The notes: a model not told the origin generated them from the letters alone. A stretch of DNA of 64,000 nt from Apus apus (GCF_020740795.1 NC_067283.1:60233966-60297965); one strand, 5' to 3'. Shown: positions 37,061 through 50,995, counted from the first letter of the stretch. Translations and numbers: made by a program.

Positions 37061-37795
37061 TTTCCTGTGCTTGCTGCAAAGCAAAAAACTTGCTCTCCTC
37101 AGGTTAACAAAACCATTGTAATCTGATTCAGTTTAACCAAAGCAAAGTCAAGACACCTTTCTGTGCAGATTTTGATACTCTGCTTCAAGCAAAATGTATA
37201 AAATCTTGCCCACTCTCCTCAGATAATGCTTATCTTCACTTCAAACTCTCAAATAAATGCATTACTTTAAAAAGTGTAATTGACAGCTGTCTAGCACAGC
37301 CTGCTTATGAAAAAACACTGCACTAACTCTCATGCAAAGCTTTTGACACTGTCCCTTTAACATGACTTGAACAAAGTCCAAGGGCAGTTCTGAATTCTAG
37401 TTCAAACAATCCACCTTGGGATCTCTGCTGAGACTTCTTGTGAGTGTCAATCCTCAAAACATTATTATCATAGCAATCTTGTGCCAAACTCATTTAGTGT
37501 CAGCTAGGAGAGTTTAACTGCAGACAGTCAAGAGGTTAAGTGACTGGGAGTCACATATGTTTATCCACTGGTAGTTTTCCTACAGAACTAGGCTTAAAAT
37601 CAATGCAACCTGTGAGGAACAAGGGAACTTGGCACACAGTCTTGTTTGTTTCTGCTAGCCCATGCCCAGAGTGTGCTTAGGACATGGCATATTTCTTCCT
37701 TTGAATGAACCTGAATATAGACAAATATAATTAATGTCTTCTTAAAAGAAGTTAATAAATGATAACCTGTTATGTCAGTAGTATGTGTTTAGTAC
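37061..37795 (-). other. ATP9B: ATP9B intron sequence, nothing recognised
   Basis: Remainder of the 4.0-kb intron next to the exon at 37796-37966. Confidence 0.65.
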
Positions 37796-37966
37796 CTTTA
37801 TTCCAGCATTTCTTAGCATCTCTAGAGTTGGTCTAACATCTGCTTGCAGCTGATCTTCTACTCCAGTGAGACACAGCAATTCCATTTCTCGCTCCAAACT
37901 CTCTACAACAGCAGCAACCTTCAGGTTTCTATCATGTATGCTTAACTTTGCTTGGTTATATCGACT
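37796..37966 (-). CDS. ATP9B: ATP9B exon, hinge to P domain (residues 282-338)
   Basis: The 171-nt exon (57 codons, phase 0) reads [20 protein letters not shown], then [20 protein letters not shown] and ends [10 protein letters not shown]. This is the helical return from the N domain and the VEDQLQ block that precedes the TGD motif in all P4-ATPases. Acceptor gcaaacag, donor gtactaaac. About 100 bp of its intron downstream (lower coordinates) separates it from the old CR1-rich stretch. Confidence 0.95.
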
Positions 37967-38479
37967 CTGTTTGCACAAACACAAAACCACTTAGGAGTTT
38001 GTTATGATTCATAAAGTATACAATCAGCCTGTCAATCAGTTATACTATATATTCATTAGGCTATATATTTGTCTTTAAATATTACCAATAAGAACAAGAT
38101 TAAAAGAGCAAATTTCTCCTTATACCCTATGTTATACATGTTTTTTTCTGACAAATCAAGAGAATGCCTTCAGAAGAACCATTAAGAATTAAGCATCACA
38201 GCATCTAAGCAGGTCATGCTGAAGCTACAGAATTAGCATTAAACTAGCTTCTGGGAAAACACTGTCCAGTCACATAATAAAGCAAAACAGTAGCCTATGT
38301 ACAACGGCAGAACCATCACTAACAAATTACAAAATCTCTAATAGATTGTGTGCCATACCTCAACTAGTAATGTTTTAAACATGAAACATCTTTTTTTGCC
38401 ACTTCAATATAGCAAAAAAGAGGAATGTTCCCCTAGAAGTAAATGCAGTGAAGCACAAGATCCCTCTGTCTCTTCATAC
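37967..38479 (-). other. ATP9B: ATP9B intron (513 bp)
   Basis: Nothing recognised. Confidence 0.85.
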
Positions 38480-38563
38480 CTCAAAATCTTGATACTGCTC
38501 TTCAGTCAGTGATTTTTTGGCAACAACCAGTGTACGCAGTCCTTCTCGTGCCATATTACCACA
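38480..38563 (-). CDS. ATP9B: ATP9B exon, C-terminal part of N domain (residues 254-281)
   Basis: The 84-nt exon (28 codons, phase 0) reads [20 protein letters not shown] then EEQYQDFE. The block A-R-E-G-L-R-T-L is the conserved strand of the N domain that returns toward the P domain in P4-ATPases. Acceptor ccattcag, donor gtatgaaga. Confidence 0.94.
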
Positions 38564-39696
38564 CTGAATGGACCAAATCACAGAACAATCATGCAAATAT
38601 TCAGCTATATGTACATGTTTTATAACTGTGCCATAACATTTGATATTTCTTTAAACTCTTAGATTCTTTTTTTTTTTTGAGAAGCCACAAACAGAATAAA
38701 AAGCAATTATACTTCAAGTTCCCCAAATGAAGTAGTATGCTATTGGTGAACCAATTAGATTTCCTCTCCTAGCTTAAATAAAATCTCTTTTAGGTTGAAT
38801 CTTTCAAATAAATTAAAACTACTTTACAGGCATGTAACAGAGCTACATTTGCTTTTTCAGAAAAATATCTACACATTAAAAATAGCCATGGAATAGCATG
38901 TCTTAATGAAAAACAAGGCTGTCCAGTGCAAAACACTTATTGATTTGACCTCATAAAGCTAAATAAATTAAACAAGTATTTTACAATTAATTGTGCATCA
39001 TTATCACCAAAAGTAATTTTTATGACATTTTGCTAGGTCTTGAGGGAGTTTAATTTATTCATGTCCCTGAATAAATCAAACTGCCCTGCAGCAGATATTG
39101 ATTCATATTGCCAATACCATTATGAACATACATGGTGTAATCATTGTATTAACATATTGTCTGTATGTAGGGTCAAAATTAGATGATTGCTGGTACCTAC
39201 TGGAGCTGCACAGTGAAAACATATGAACCAGTTCTGAAACTCAGTCACTACCTGTTTTATATTAAGTTTAATAAAAATAGCATAAAACTATTTCAATTGG
39301 GCTGCAAGCCCTTATCAAACTTCATAATCATATATCACTGTGGAATTTTATAAAAAAGGGCATTTCAGAACAAACAGGTCTATAGCAGAAAACTTCCCAG
39401 AAGAAAATAGGTTTTGTGTAAAAGGTCAGTCAATGTAACACAAATTTCCTTGTTTTAAGTAGGAACATGGTCTGCCATGACTACCAGCTTCACATTTCCT
39501 GTGGGTTATTCAAGAACTGGAAATAATTCTAACCTCTTTAAACCCATTCAGGATATAGGTAACTAAACTTCAAAACTCATTACTGCATTGGGTCAGGTTC
39601 TCTTTTAAACCTATTCCAGTAATAGCCTATATTTTTATTTAAAATTGTTATTTTTATAACATTTTAATCTTTATAAATTTTGATTTTGTTTCTTAC
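38564..39696 (-). other. ATP9B: ATP9B intron (1.1 kb)
   Basis: AT-rich with a T run at about 38668-38679; nothing else recognised. Confidence 0.8.
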
Positions 39697-39789
39697 CTCT
39701 TCTTCTAACCAATCATTGTACTGTACAATAGTAGACATGGCAACATCTGCACCCTTCATGTAAAATGTAATTTCTCCTGAAGATTCATC
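39697..39789 (-). CDS. ATP9B: ATP9B exon with KGAD nucleotide-binding motif (residues 223-253)
   Basis: The 93-nt exon (31 codons, phase 0) reads [20 protein letters not shown] and ends [10 protein letters not shown]234-G235-A236-D237 is the KGA(D/E) motif whose lysine lines the adenine pocket in P-type ATPases. Acceptor gtaaaattttag (thin pyrimidine tract), donor gtaagaaac. Present and intact. Confidence 0.95.
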
Positions 39790-41545
39790 CTAAAATTTTA
39801 CAAAAGAAATAGAGGGGTGGGGAGAAAAAACACCTGTTTATGCAGTTGAAACATTTGCCTGCCAATAAACTGACACTGGATAAGTCAATAGATTATCATT
39901 TATAAAAGATGAAGCACCTGGCTGAGAGGTGGATAAGTGACATTTGATTCCCTCGAGATGCACATTCCCTACTTTCTTGTATATGATAATTAGTTCTAAA
40001 GTCAATGTGAGTAGCAGATTCTCAGCCTCCCTAAACTGCCAGTATAAATTTGAAAATCTCACTACTATGCCTCCTCTAACTACTATTTTTTCTTTGGTGG
40101 CGTGTACTACCTAACCCACAACATAAAGTTTGCTCTGTATTTTTAAAATACTAAGTAATAATAATAAAAAATTCTAAATAACTTAGTGTAAATCTTTGTT
40201 ACAGACATTTTAATGATGAAACATTTATTGCATATTCAGGGAATTAACATACAGGAAAATATAATCCAAATCAGGACTTTGTAAGGTACGGTCTGTTGCA
40301 GAAGGAATGAATTAGTCTGATACGCAGCTTCTTAGAATGTATCTGACAATGTCACTGTGAAACAGGCTCTTAGTGCCACCCTCACCTAATGAAATACAGA
40401 CTTGCTAAAATCTCTCCTTCAGCACACACATATTCAGAGAATCCCAGAATGGTTTGCGTTGGAAGAGACCTTAAAGATCATCTAGATCCAATGCCCTTGC
40501 AAGGGCAGGGACTCTAGATGAGGTTGCTCAGGGTCACATCCAACCTGGTCTTGAACACTTCCAGGGAAGGGGCATCCACCACCTTGCTGGGCAACCTCTT
40601 CCAGTGTCTCACCACCCTCACACTAAAGAATTTCTTTCTAATGGCTAACCTAAATCTCCCCTCTTCCAGTTTAAAGCCATTCCCCCTTGTCCCTATCACT
40701 ACAAATCCTTGTAAACAGTCCCTCCCCAGCTTCCTGCAGGCCCCCGTCAGGTACTGGAAGGTATGAGGTCTCTCCAGAGCTTTCTGTTCTCCAGGCTGAA
40801 CAACCCCTACTCTCTCAGCCTGTTTACATAGGAGAGGTGCTCCAGCCCTCTGATCATCTTTGTGACCCTCCTCTAGACTTGGTCCAGGAGCTCTATGTCC
40901 TTCATGTGCTGAGGGTTCCAGAACTGGACACAGTACTCCAGGTGTACTACAGCCATGTAGAAGGCCAGAACCACCTCACTTAACCTGCTGGCCACGCTTC
41001 TTTTGATGCAGCCCAGGGCCATTTTGCCTGAAGTATCCTTGCTTAAGGCTGATGGTGTGCTTGGCTTGTCATCATGGGCAAATAAAAAAGGATGTCAGTT
41101 CAGATATCAATACTGGGTCTGGAAAAGCAGCAGTACTAGTAGTACTGAAAGATACTGAAACAACTACTGTAAGAAATTTCAGCCATTAATGTATCCCTTG
41201 AAAAGGCAACATATTTTGTATGAAAGGAACAAATGGAAAATTAAAACCAAAGGCTTAAAGGCAATGTGTACTATCGGAGGCTAAATATGAAGTAGTGAAT
41301 TTAGCACATTCCCATGTAAGAGAAGAGTCTGTCCATTACAAAGCTCCCTGCAACATCAGGTTAGCCTGATTTTTCTACAATTGCTTGCCTAGTATTTCAT
41401 GTGTATCTATGTCATTGAACCTTTCAGTTTGAAAATTTTGTGAAATGCATTCCCTGAAAGATCAAGTTTCTATTGATTAAAAAATAAAAATCAGTAAAAA
41501 AAAAAAAAATTGATAAATAAAACCCAAGAACACTCTCAAAATTAC
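39790..41545 (-). other. ATP9B: ATP9B intron (1.8 kb) with a CR1 copy
   Basis: Contains the CR1 fragment at 40434-41023 and an A run at about 41496-41509 beside the donor side of the next exon. Confidence 0.8.
40434..41023 (-). mobile_element. CR1 LINE, 3' fragment
   Basis: Reverse complement of CR1 from the post-RT region to the tail: gatgcagcccagggccattt, ggagaggtgctccagccctc, ctaatggctaacctaaatct and the tail agaatcccagaatggt. About 590 bp, 5' truncated, no intact frame. Same strand as ATP9B. Confidence 0.93.
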
Positions 41546-41707
41546 CCTAACTATGATCCCCATGCGCTTGCTCTCAGAAGTGAAGGGAAAGATCTGCAGA
41601 ATATAGTACGTCAGGATGTGTCCACCAGGGGTCTTCAGCTGCATGGAGGTCAAATCCCTGTTAACCAGAGTGAGACCAACACTCTCAGTCCACTGCACCA
41701 GAGCTAC
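41546..41707 (-). CDS. ATP9B: ATP9B exon, N domain [11 protein letters not shown] (residues 169-222)
   Basis: The 162-nt exon (54 codons, phase 0) reads [20 protein letters not shown] near the start and [15 protein letters not shown] at the end. The (S)PDE-VALV junction with the previous exon restores the usual SPDEVALV motif of P4-ATPase N domains, and the FTSESKRMG block is the conserved nucleotide-domain core. Acceptor ctgtctttag, donor gtaattt. The middle ([16 protein letters not shown]) is the most divergent part compared with the mammalian protein as I know it, as expected for a surface strand. Confidence 0.95.
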
Positions 41708-42086
41708 CTAAAGACAGAAAAGAAGGAAAGAAGAGACAAGTGTGAAAGGTCTATTATATTTGACATAGGTTAAGCTAAAGCAAAACAACTGTTGCCAGGG
41801 TAAAATTCTAAACTCTTCCAAGAGTCTAAGGAAAAAAAGAAGTGACAGCAGCAGACTGAGTACAAAATCTTAATACAGCAAACAAGTATTTTCCTTCAGA
41901 AAGCTTACAAAAATTCTTATGAAGAACACAAAAACTTAAATAACTCATTTGCAGGAATAAGTTAAAGTAAGATATATTGTTCAGAAATAACAGTTCTAAT
42001 AATAAAACCCAAAAAATATGTTAAATGATACTTACAGGACATCCAGTGGACATTATGCAAAACCAGAATATAATTTCTGGGTGTTT

Positions 42087-42115
42087 TTTTTTTTGTTTGT
42101 TTGTTTGTTTTTTTG
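42087..42115. repeat. T-rich (GTTT)n simple repeat
   Basis: A T run followed by four gttt units and another T run. Confidence 0.8.
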
Positions 42116-43466
42116 CATTGCTATGCAAGTAAAAGATTTCAGAATTATTTTCATAGAAAACATTTTATGAGATCTACATTTACATGCAAGCTGAGTCTGC
42201 AATATGTACTAAACAGATTAGCAAAGGATCTTGTTTTTAGCTTGCTTTGTTCATTTGCATAATTTTCTTACTTTTTTTCAGCAATAACATAATTGACTTC
42301 TTACTGTATCAAATGTGATGCAAACTAAGCTTACAGCACTGCATCCCACAAACACACTTGTGAAAGTCCTTTTGACCAACCCAGAAATACTACATTATAC
42401 AATCATCACTATTCATTACTACGACTCGTCATCTTAAATATATGCATTAGAGATAAACTGTTTTAAACAAATTTTGCTGCTCTAAAGCGCATGACACCTA
42501 GATTCTACTTTCTTCTATTTTATGCCTTAGATGATACACTAGATATTTTCTGTCACAATCACTGTGCGGTTTATTCCTCCTAAAAATTAATACGTCGGGA
42601 AAGCTGCTTTACTGTTAATTATGTAAAAGTCATATTCCTTAGCTGAATAGGAAGTTTCTGATTAAAAAAATTATAAATATCCTTCTCAATTCTATTTAAA
42701 TTTTTCCAATCATTATTCCTAATCATTACTGCAAACCAGATTTTTAAATTACTAGAATGGTAATTATAATGAAATTAACATGATTTTTATGGAACTTGCC
42801 TCTGCTATTAATCTCAGGTAATATGAAATAAATAAAAATCAAACAGACTGATAAAAAGAAACACAAGTACTAAAATCCCTAGATAAGTTCTACAGACATG
42901 ATGACTAATACTAAGAATTTCACCCAAAGCAAGTAGATCACCATAGCTTCTATGAAAAATTAAAATTGGAAAAACAAATTATGTGAGCCTATAAGAAACC
43001 ATCTGTGGAGACATCACCAAATGAAAATCCAGTGAGATGCAGTTTCAGAAGAGAAAAGAACACATTTCAAAAAACACATTTAAACACCATTTAAAAATCT
43101 TGAAAATCACAGAAAATCTTTTAAGCTATTTTTCTTCTTCAATAAAAGTACCATATAAGCTGTAAATGACCCAACACTTCCAAGGTTCATTTTCAATTTT
43201 CACAGTGAAAGGTTACTATTACATTCTGACCTGTAAATTGCATCTTTCTACTAATACCCTATCATCTCATTTGCGTCCCTTTGCAGCTAGGACTTAAGTG
43301 TTCTATATTTGGTGACTCACATCTGTTTATTATTTTGTTTATGCTTGCCTTCACCTACCATTTGAATTTGCACTTTGCAGCACAGTAATTTTGGATTCTT
43401 ATACCTGGCCTATACACAATTGCATGCATTTTTTTTCTTTTAAATTGATGTGTGCAAATAATGTAC

Positions 43467-43620
43467 CCAGGGAGGTTGTGGAGTCTCCAACCCTGGAGAT
43501 ATTAAAAACCTGCCTGGGTGTGTTCCTGTGTAATCCGCTCTAGGGGATCCTGCACTAGCAGAGGGGTTCGACTAGGTGATCTCCAGAGATCCTTTCCAAC
43601 CCCAACCATTCTGTGATTCT
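43467..43620 (+). mobile_element. CR1 LINE, 3' tail fragment
   Basis: ccagggaggttgtggagtct through gatcctttccaaccccaacc to the tail ccattctgtgattct: a CR1 3' end of about 154 bp in sense on the plus strand, opposite to ATP9B. Confidence 0.92.
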
Positions 43621-45869
43621 GTGGTTATACAGAGTTCAGAGAAAGGATTCTTTGGTAAGTCTCTTTTCTTGATGTTTCCCCTCTACAAGTATATTACCTT
43701 CTCTTCAATGCACTTCTGAAACCTTACATTAAAATGGCCTTGCAATCTAGTAGGCACACGAGAATCCCTAGAATGCCAGGCAAATGTAGCAGCTATGGCT
43801 TCCACAGGGCTTGATATACTGGATGGAGTCAGATACCAAAGGCTGGATAAGGACAAAAGTATTTGACTTAAAAAAAAATATTTCTAAGATTTACTTCCTG
43901 ATACCCGTTTATTTCCTAACACACACAGATGAAATATGCCAAGTTTCCTGAATGCAAGTTAAGGACTTTTTTTAGTATTTTTTGGATCTTGCCTGGTTTA
44001 TCACCAAGCTTTCCTTCTGTGGAAACTATCTGCCTGGGAGACAGCAATACATGGGTAGAAACAGGGTCCTCCCTCCACTGAGGGACCTGAACTCACTAAC
44101 TATGCAGCACTTCTAGGATAGGTAATGTACTGGAGTCAAAGAGATCTTCTATGGTTTCTAACTTGCTAGTTGTCTTTCTCCACCCTAGCAGTCGACAGGG
44201 TAAAGACAGCTAGCCACCTCTTGCATGACAAGGTCAAAGTAGCAACTTCCAAAGTAAGAATGAAGGTAGCAAATACTTACATTATGAAATGAAAATGCAA
44301 TGAATCTGAGAAAAGCTACCTTATGTAACTAAATCAAAACAAGCAGGCAGGTAGTTTCTAGAAAATTCAATAAAATACACAAAGTTAAGTGGCAATGATG
44401 CAGTTAGTTATTTTATAAGTCACAGAATGTAAGCTTACTAGAGTCAGGAAAATTAATACTAAATGACTTCATAAACCTGCATCAAGCACAGAAAAAAATC
44501 CAAACCCCATTATTCCCATTGTCGATTCATAACTGCATATTTCATTAGAACACTCGACTGAGTTTACCTTAAATAAATATTGGTCAACAATTTTGAAAAA
44601 CCCTGAAACTGCTGAAAACATGCAAACTGATAGGCCACAAAAACCTTGGTATATTTAATTTTATACTAAACCACATTCTAAATATTTTTTTTTAACTATG
44701 GTGTCAACATTTTTTAATGGAAAAACTATCTTCTACTATAAGCTCTATCAGCCTATGACTCCCATTTAGTAGCCCCAATGAAAAGAATCACACACAGAAA
44801 ACACTAGAAATGTCTAAGCACATGAGTTGAAAGTCAAAATTAAGGCTGACATGTAAGAGGAAACAACTGTCCGTAGAAAACATTTAAAGGAACAGCTGTA
44901 TCTTTATTTACTCTCAACTATGAGGATGAAAGAATTAAGTACCTCCCTGTCCCACCACGCAACAGGAGTTTTGCTTTTCTCTGAAGCGGTGTTATGTGGC
45001 TTTAGGCCATTCAATCAGTATGCACAGGACTCTTCCTTACACAGCCCAACTCAAAGCCCATCTCTGAATTCTCCTGACCTTTCCCTGTGAGGGTGAATAA
45101 CTTACATGAGGAAGGGCACACTCATTCCTTCTCAGATCAACATCTTCCTTAGCTTCCTCCGGACCAACAGGAAATATCAGTGATCACCCTGCTGTCTCAC
45201 TAATTTTCAGTTTGGGAAAATGCAACACTGAGTCCCTTTGCTCTGTAGGAAATGTATCTACCTATAGTCACTTGTCATCTTGGGAGCATGATAGCATGAA
45301 GAAGTCCCAGTTAAAGAAAATCCAACATGGTCACTTGAAAAAGTGGTACTTGCCTTGCCTTTAGGCACATAGGGTTAAAAATCCACAAAGTGAGGTATTT
45401 GAAGCACCTTGCTGAGGGAGGGAGCAAGGACCTTGCTGAGGACCTTCAGCTACTGGATCAACCCTAAAAAGGCTGCTACTGCTTGGCAGAAGACCAAAAA
45501 AAAATACCCTAAGGCTGTTCTTGCTTGCTTTAGGTATTATATCAATCGGGACCGGAACATACTACTTTCTTTCCACCATACTGCTAAGGCACTTTTTGAA
45601 TTCTGGGCTGTTCAGAACTTATCCAGTCTTAAGAATCTAATCCACTAATTTTGGTTTTTATAATAGAATATTTTGAGAGAGAAAGCAGAAGTGAAAAAAA
45701 TCAGTAACAACCCACCCCACTTGGGTAAATTAAAACAGATTGGATACTTAGTTGACTCAAACCCAACCTTTTCTCAACCAAGACAAGTACAGCAATATAT
45801 TTCCACAAAATATTCAAAATCCTATTTAAAGAAACTGTCACAGCCCTGACTACACCCTCCTTCCTAAGC

Positions 45870-46380
45870 GCTTAACCAACTGCATTCAAGGCCAGCTCAC
45901 TGTTAAGAACTGTGATGAAGAAACAGCACAAAAACCCTTCTGTGGAGTCTGCTCTCTCTTTCACTTGGCTCTCACACTTGGTCTTGTGACAGCTACATTG
46001 CAGTGATGTTGCAGCTATGCCCACACTTGGCCACATACCCTGCTGACCTGGCTCTGACAGGCAGAGATGACCTCCTGGCTTTGGACTTGCCTCACTGCCA
46101 TGAGCTTTCCTTGCAATCACCAGACTGTGGCTAATGCTGGTTACTGTCTTGGGACCTGAGCCTGACTTCATTATTTGACTTCTCGGCTTGAGTTCAGTTG
46201 TGCCTCATCATCACAGACCTGCACAACAACCCTGACTGTCTTTAGTTTCTGCCATGGCACATGGTCTTTTCAACTTGCTTAGATCACTGAAGCTACTGCT
46301 TCTAGCACCCTGGCTACCATGTTCAGCTCCTGGTTTCCCTTTCCTCACAGGCCAGCCTGCCATTGCTGCTCCCTAGAAAA
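45870..46380. other. GC-richer intronic block of unknown nature
   Basis: The block contrasts with AT-rich surroundings and repeats words such as cttggctct, tggctctgac, cctgactt and ccctgact. A 99-codon minus frame crosses it but has no recognisable domain. It may be an old transposon or LTR; I cannot name it. Confidence 0.3.
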
Positions 46381-49300
46381 ATAGCTAAGTGCTCAATATT
46401 TATGAAGTGTCACTCAAAACTGCTTATGACCAACTAATGGTCACTTTCAACACACAATTTTCCTTTTGAGCTAAAGTCAGTTTAAGAAAAAGATTCACGG
46501 CTTCATGGCTAGTGTTGGCTCTTCACCTTATCCAGCAGTTTGGGAGTTTCCCCACAGTTATGCTGACAGCTATTCTGGAGCCATGCTATGAACCTAACCA
46601 ATTAAACTGGAAAATGACCCATTTAAATAAATACTTCAAAGGTTTTGGTAATTTGTAGGATGAGAAAGACAGACTAAGGATGGAAAATCTGTGACCTGTT
46701 TTTACTGCTTAGAAGAACTTTCATAAACATCTTTAATTTACTTAGGAGTATTTAAGAGCATCTCCATCTCAGACAACAGCATCTACTTTCAAAATCTGTT
46801 GCTGTGTAAGGTATACAGAGGTTGTATGTGTGGTATTTTGAAGTTAAGGCTATTGGTCTGGAAACAGGGAAGCAGTGAGGTTTCTTTTTCCCACTTCTGC
46901 AGTGTTCTCAACAGTTTCTGTTTGAGTTGTTCAACAACAACTCATGTATGTTACCAACCCTCCCTAGTTTGTTTATGTTTATAAACAATTATTTGGTAAT
47001 TAACATCTGCAGTCCATCAAGGAACTTAATAATTAAAATAAAATTATTAACTTAAAAATACAGCTTGATCATGTGAAAGAACTGCTGATCAATACTCAAG
47101 ACAAGCTACGGAGTAGTTATTCTTTGTGGGTCTCGAAGGTCATGAAAGTGATGGTTTTATGCTACTGAGTGATTTGCTTTTCACAATACATTGACAAAAC
47201 AACACAATTAGTCTTGCTTCAATAAGCACACACAATAAAATGAATTAAACAATACAACATGTCTCATACATTATAGCTTCACTTTTGTAAACACAAAAGC
47301 TGCTTCACTAAGGGCATGTCATTTCCTTGTCTGTTTTTAAATGATTGGCCTTTTATCCCTGTAATTATTTTTAGCAACTCTGTTCTCTCTGGACAGAAAC
47401 GATGGAATTAAATAACTTTAAGGTAGTATTTAAATATTAAAAATCCTGGAATTAGAAATGCTTGAGAATATAACAGTTCAGGAGAAAAACAACCAACAAA
47501 TAGCTGGTTTCTGAGAGCAAGCAGTCATTAAAAATTGTGGCTGATCAATCTTTTCTAACCAAGGGGAGCAAAGGTCTTCAAAGGCTCCTGTTCATAGCAT
47601 GCCCCTAAATTGCTTGGCTCTGTGACCTCTGATGCTTTACCTGCTTAGCTTTTATTCTTTTATGATTGTTCATTACATTAAGGTAGCTGGCTTTCTACAG
47701 ATAAACTGAACCCATGCCTATGACAGCCAAGCAGAAGCCATTTCCATTTTTTCATTGAGTTCTCACTGAATGTTTATTGTTTGCTATGCTACAGCTGTAG
47801 AGGACAAGTGACAGACAAATGAAACTTTCCACTCTTTCAGAGAAAATGAAATATTGATCACTTATCATAAGAAACAAAGAGCTTGGCATAAGTAGGGTTC
47901 ACATTACGAATACAAAATCAGTTACTTATCTCAGGATACTCTAATAATAGCCAAATACATCTTTTATGATGAACGCACCTACTTCTAAATGTGCATACTT
48001 TGTTATGGTTATATTTTCTCTGTATAACCATGCACACACACAGAGATGTGAAGATTTTAAAATTAATTCCTCATGTCAATTAAGTGCATAGTATGTCAAC
48101 ATATTACTAAACTGCTTATACTTTGTACATGGAAGAATGGTTTATACTTACACATTGTTTTCTGCTCTTTATATGCCATGGTGCTATAACATAACATTAT
48201 ATAATGCAAGACAACAGTGCAAATAACAGCTTATTATCAAGACTGCAATCAAGCCAGACCTACAAACAAAATCTAAGAGAACAGAGTTGTAATGTTGAGA
48301 AAGTACAATGCATAAAACTGGTTAAATCTATTAAATGATAATGTTGCTTATTAACCAAATATGTTGTGATAGGTCAGTGCTGAGGTTAAACAGAAAACAT
48401 CAATTGAACCATTTCCCGAAATAAAGCTCCAGGGTGCAATATTCAAAGCACTTTATTCAATAAAAAATGCTTTTAAAATGGTACTTTGGTGATTGGGAAA
48501 CATTGGCATCATCCGTCAACCTAACTGCAGGGAAGTTCAATAAGCTAAATAATGAACCATTTACATTATTTTCCTTAGGCTCCAGTGATTTGCAAACATT
48601 GCATCAATAGAACTCTTTAAAAAATTATGATAAAGACCTGCTAGTCTTTCAATTCTTAGGCTTTTTGCTGTCATGCTGCAATTTTTATGCGGTTTAAATG
48701 TTTTTTGTAGCTTCATCTTTTTATAAGACTCCATTTAACATCAATTTCTCATTATATTAAAGGATATTTGTTCAATATGATAATTTTACTAGTGTTTCAA
48801 GCATTATCTTTGAGAAACTAAAAGGAAATTCTGTGTATGTTCTAAAATACAAGTTTTTCATTTCACTGTCATAGCTTGAATGTATAAATTAAGATAAGAA
48901 TAACATTAATAAAAGGATACCTGTGCTTCCTCTTCCTTGAAGTACTAACAGTTTCCTTGCTTCTGATTTCCTCTTCCACCTCCCTTTCCACCCTGAGCCC
49001 CAGATCTGTCATATTAGCACATTATTAGCTTTACTTTCCTCTTTTCAAGGTCAAATTCCCTACTCTCTTCTCAGGGCACCACTTGCACAAATCTGAAGTC
49101 TTACAACTCTTTTCTTTTGTAAATATGGGAGGAGAATTGCTCTTTATGTTAATATTTTCATATTCCAAATAACTGACTGAAAATACAAAAGCCCACAGGG
49201 AGAGAGGAGCAACTAGGAGAAAAAACATTCTCACAGTCTCAACTGCACATCTCTTCACCTGATTTAGTGATACCTTTGGCTGTTAAAGCAGAATGTTTAT

Positions 49301-50483
49301 TTAATCCATAGCTGTCATCATCTCTTCATAGGTAGATACCTGATCAGGCAGTCTTTCAGTATAGTTAGTAATACCTCACAGGCTCATTTCACTGATCTAT
49401 TTAGCAAATACGAATACACGTGCATGTGAAAATTTGTACACGCGTATAATGTTTGACTTGTGCTATGTACAACTACACTAAAAAACTGTATTTATACTGT
49501 ATCTCTGGCATAAACAAATGCACTTCCAGCATTCTCAACTCCCAATGCAGACCAACCCACACTGTGTAACACCACTAATAGTATTATGGATTTTTCATTT
49601 TAGACAAAGAGCAGCGCCTCATGTTGTGCCTAGAGTTAATTTTAAAAAATGTTCTGATTTCCACTTTTTAACCAAGAAGTGACCAAAGTCACTTCTTTAT
49701 TTTCTACAATCCTTTGACATTATGAACTGTGTTTATAGAATGTATAATGTCGGCTAGTTCAGTACTACATGACAATATTATTTCTTGCACTCCTAAAAAT
49801 ACTTGAAAGACACTTGTTACTTTTCCAATTACAGCTTGCAGTTTGAATTGCTGTGTTAAATATGGTGAAACATTAGACATGTACAGCAAATGCACAGCAA
49901 GAATAACAGGCTATACTGTGGCAAGGGGAGGCCTGTAGAAGAAATACTATCTTGTATTAGATCAACTTGTATAGCTAGAAAAATACACAGGCTTTCAGAT
50001 ACACACTCCCTTCTTCTCATCTTACAACCTTGTTTTGATTATGAATAAGCTACCATGGCTACATAACCAAGCGTATATTCAAGCTTCAGACACTGCTAGA
50101 ACTTTTTTAAAACAAAGATGCTGCTCACTTTCAGAGGCAATCCAACCCTGAGATACTCTATATCTCTATTTTACTGTATAGCACGCTCTTACGTGTTTTT
50201 AGAAAGTGAATGGGCTATAATTATTTTATGCCTACTTTACAGTATCTTGAAGCTTCAGCTTTGCCTCTCTCTTCTATTACCTTTCAAAACTGAATTTTAG
50301 ACAAATAATTTAGGCCCCAAAACAGGATTATTCAGAGTAGTATCTCAAATCCATGGAAAGCAGTGGAATTTGTTAAAATTCAGATTTCAATGGAAGTCAA
50401 AAGAATGTTTTTATTGAAATGGGGTTTAAAGTTGTGCAACACTTGATGCAGTCTTGACTGAACACTGAAGATTGTGAAGTTCA

Positions 50484-50793
50484 ATGTCCAGATGGAGATC
50501 AGTGACAAGTGGTGTTCCTCAAGGGTCAGTACTGGCCCCAGTGCTGTTTCACATATTTGTCGGAGACATGGACAGTGGGATTGAGTGTATTCTCAGCAAG
50601 TTTGCGGATGACACCAAGCTGTGTGGAGTAGTTGACACCCTAGAGGGAAGGGATGCCATCCAGAGGGACCCTGATAGGCTGGAGATGCGGGCCCATGCCA
50701 GCCTCACAAAGTTCAATAAGGTCAAGTGCAAGGTCCTACACCTGGGTTGCGTAGAGGATACAGGCTGGGTGGATAATGGATTTAGAACAACTT
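50484..50793 (+). mobile_element. CR1 LINE, RT core fragment
   Basis: The plus strand reads [20 protein letters not shown], then [20 protein letters not shown] and CKVLHLG, the CR1 RT motifs B and C, in an open frame of 111 codons from 50484. The 3' part (aggctgggtggataatgga) follows after a small internal loss, and no 3' tail is present. It is both 5' and 3' truncated and antisense to ATP9B. Confidence 0.9.
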
Positions 50794-50995
50794 CACAGAC
50801 CTTTGGGGCAAATAAATGAAAATACTTCTATGTGGGAGAGAAACAGCAGCTCCTTGCCACAATTTTAGAGGAAGTAAAACCAGATTACTGCTAATTTTAA
50901 AGAAACCCCAGCCCAAACCACTATTCTTTCACTGCTCTGCTCTTTTAAATTTAGCTTATCCTTTTCTTTCTATTTTTTCATCCTTGCATACTAAC

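Larger units (their letters stand above)
41708..50995 (-). other. ATP9B: ATP9B intron (9.3 kb, largest in window)
   Basis: Holds two plus-strand CR1 fragments (43467-43620 and 50484-50793), a T/G simple repeat at about 42087-42115 and a GC-richer block at 45870-46380. The rest is AT-rich and unassigned. The 79-codon frame at 45409-45648 and others have no support as exons. Confidence 0.75.

Noticed and set aside
45409..45648. 79-codon plus-strand frame, Lys-rich
   Set aside because: No family recognised, antisense within a large ATP9B intron, no supporting signals.
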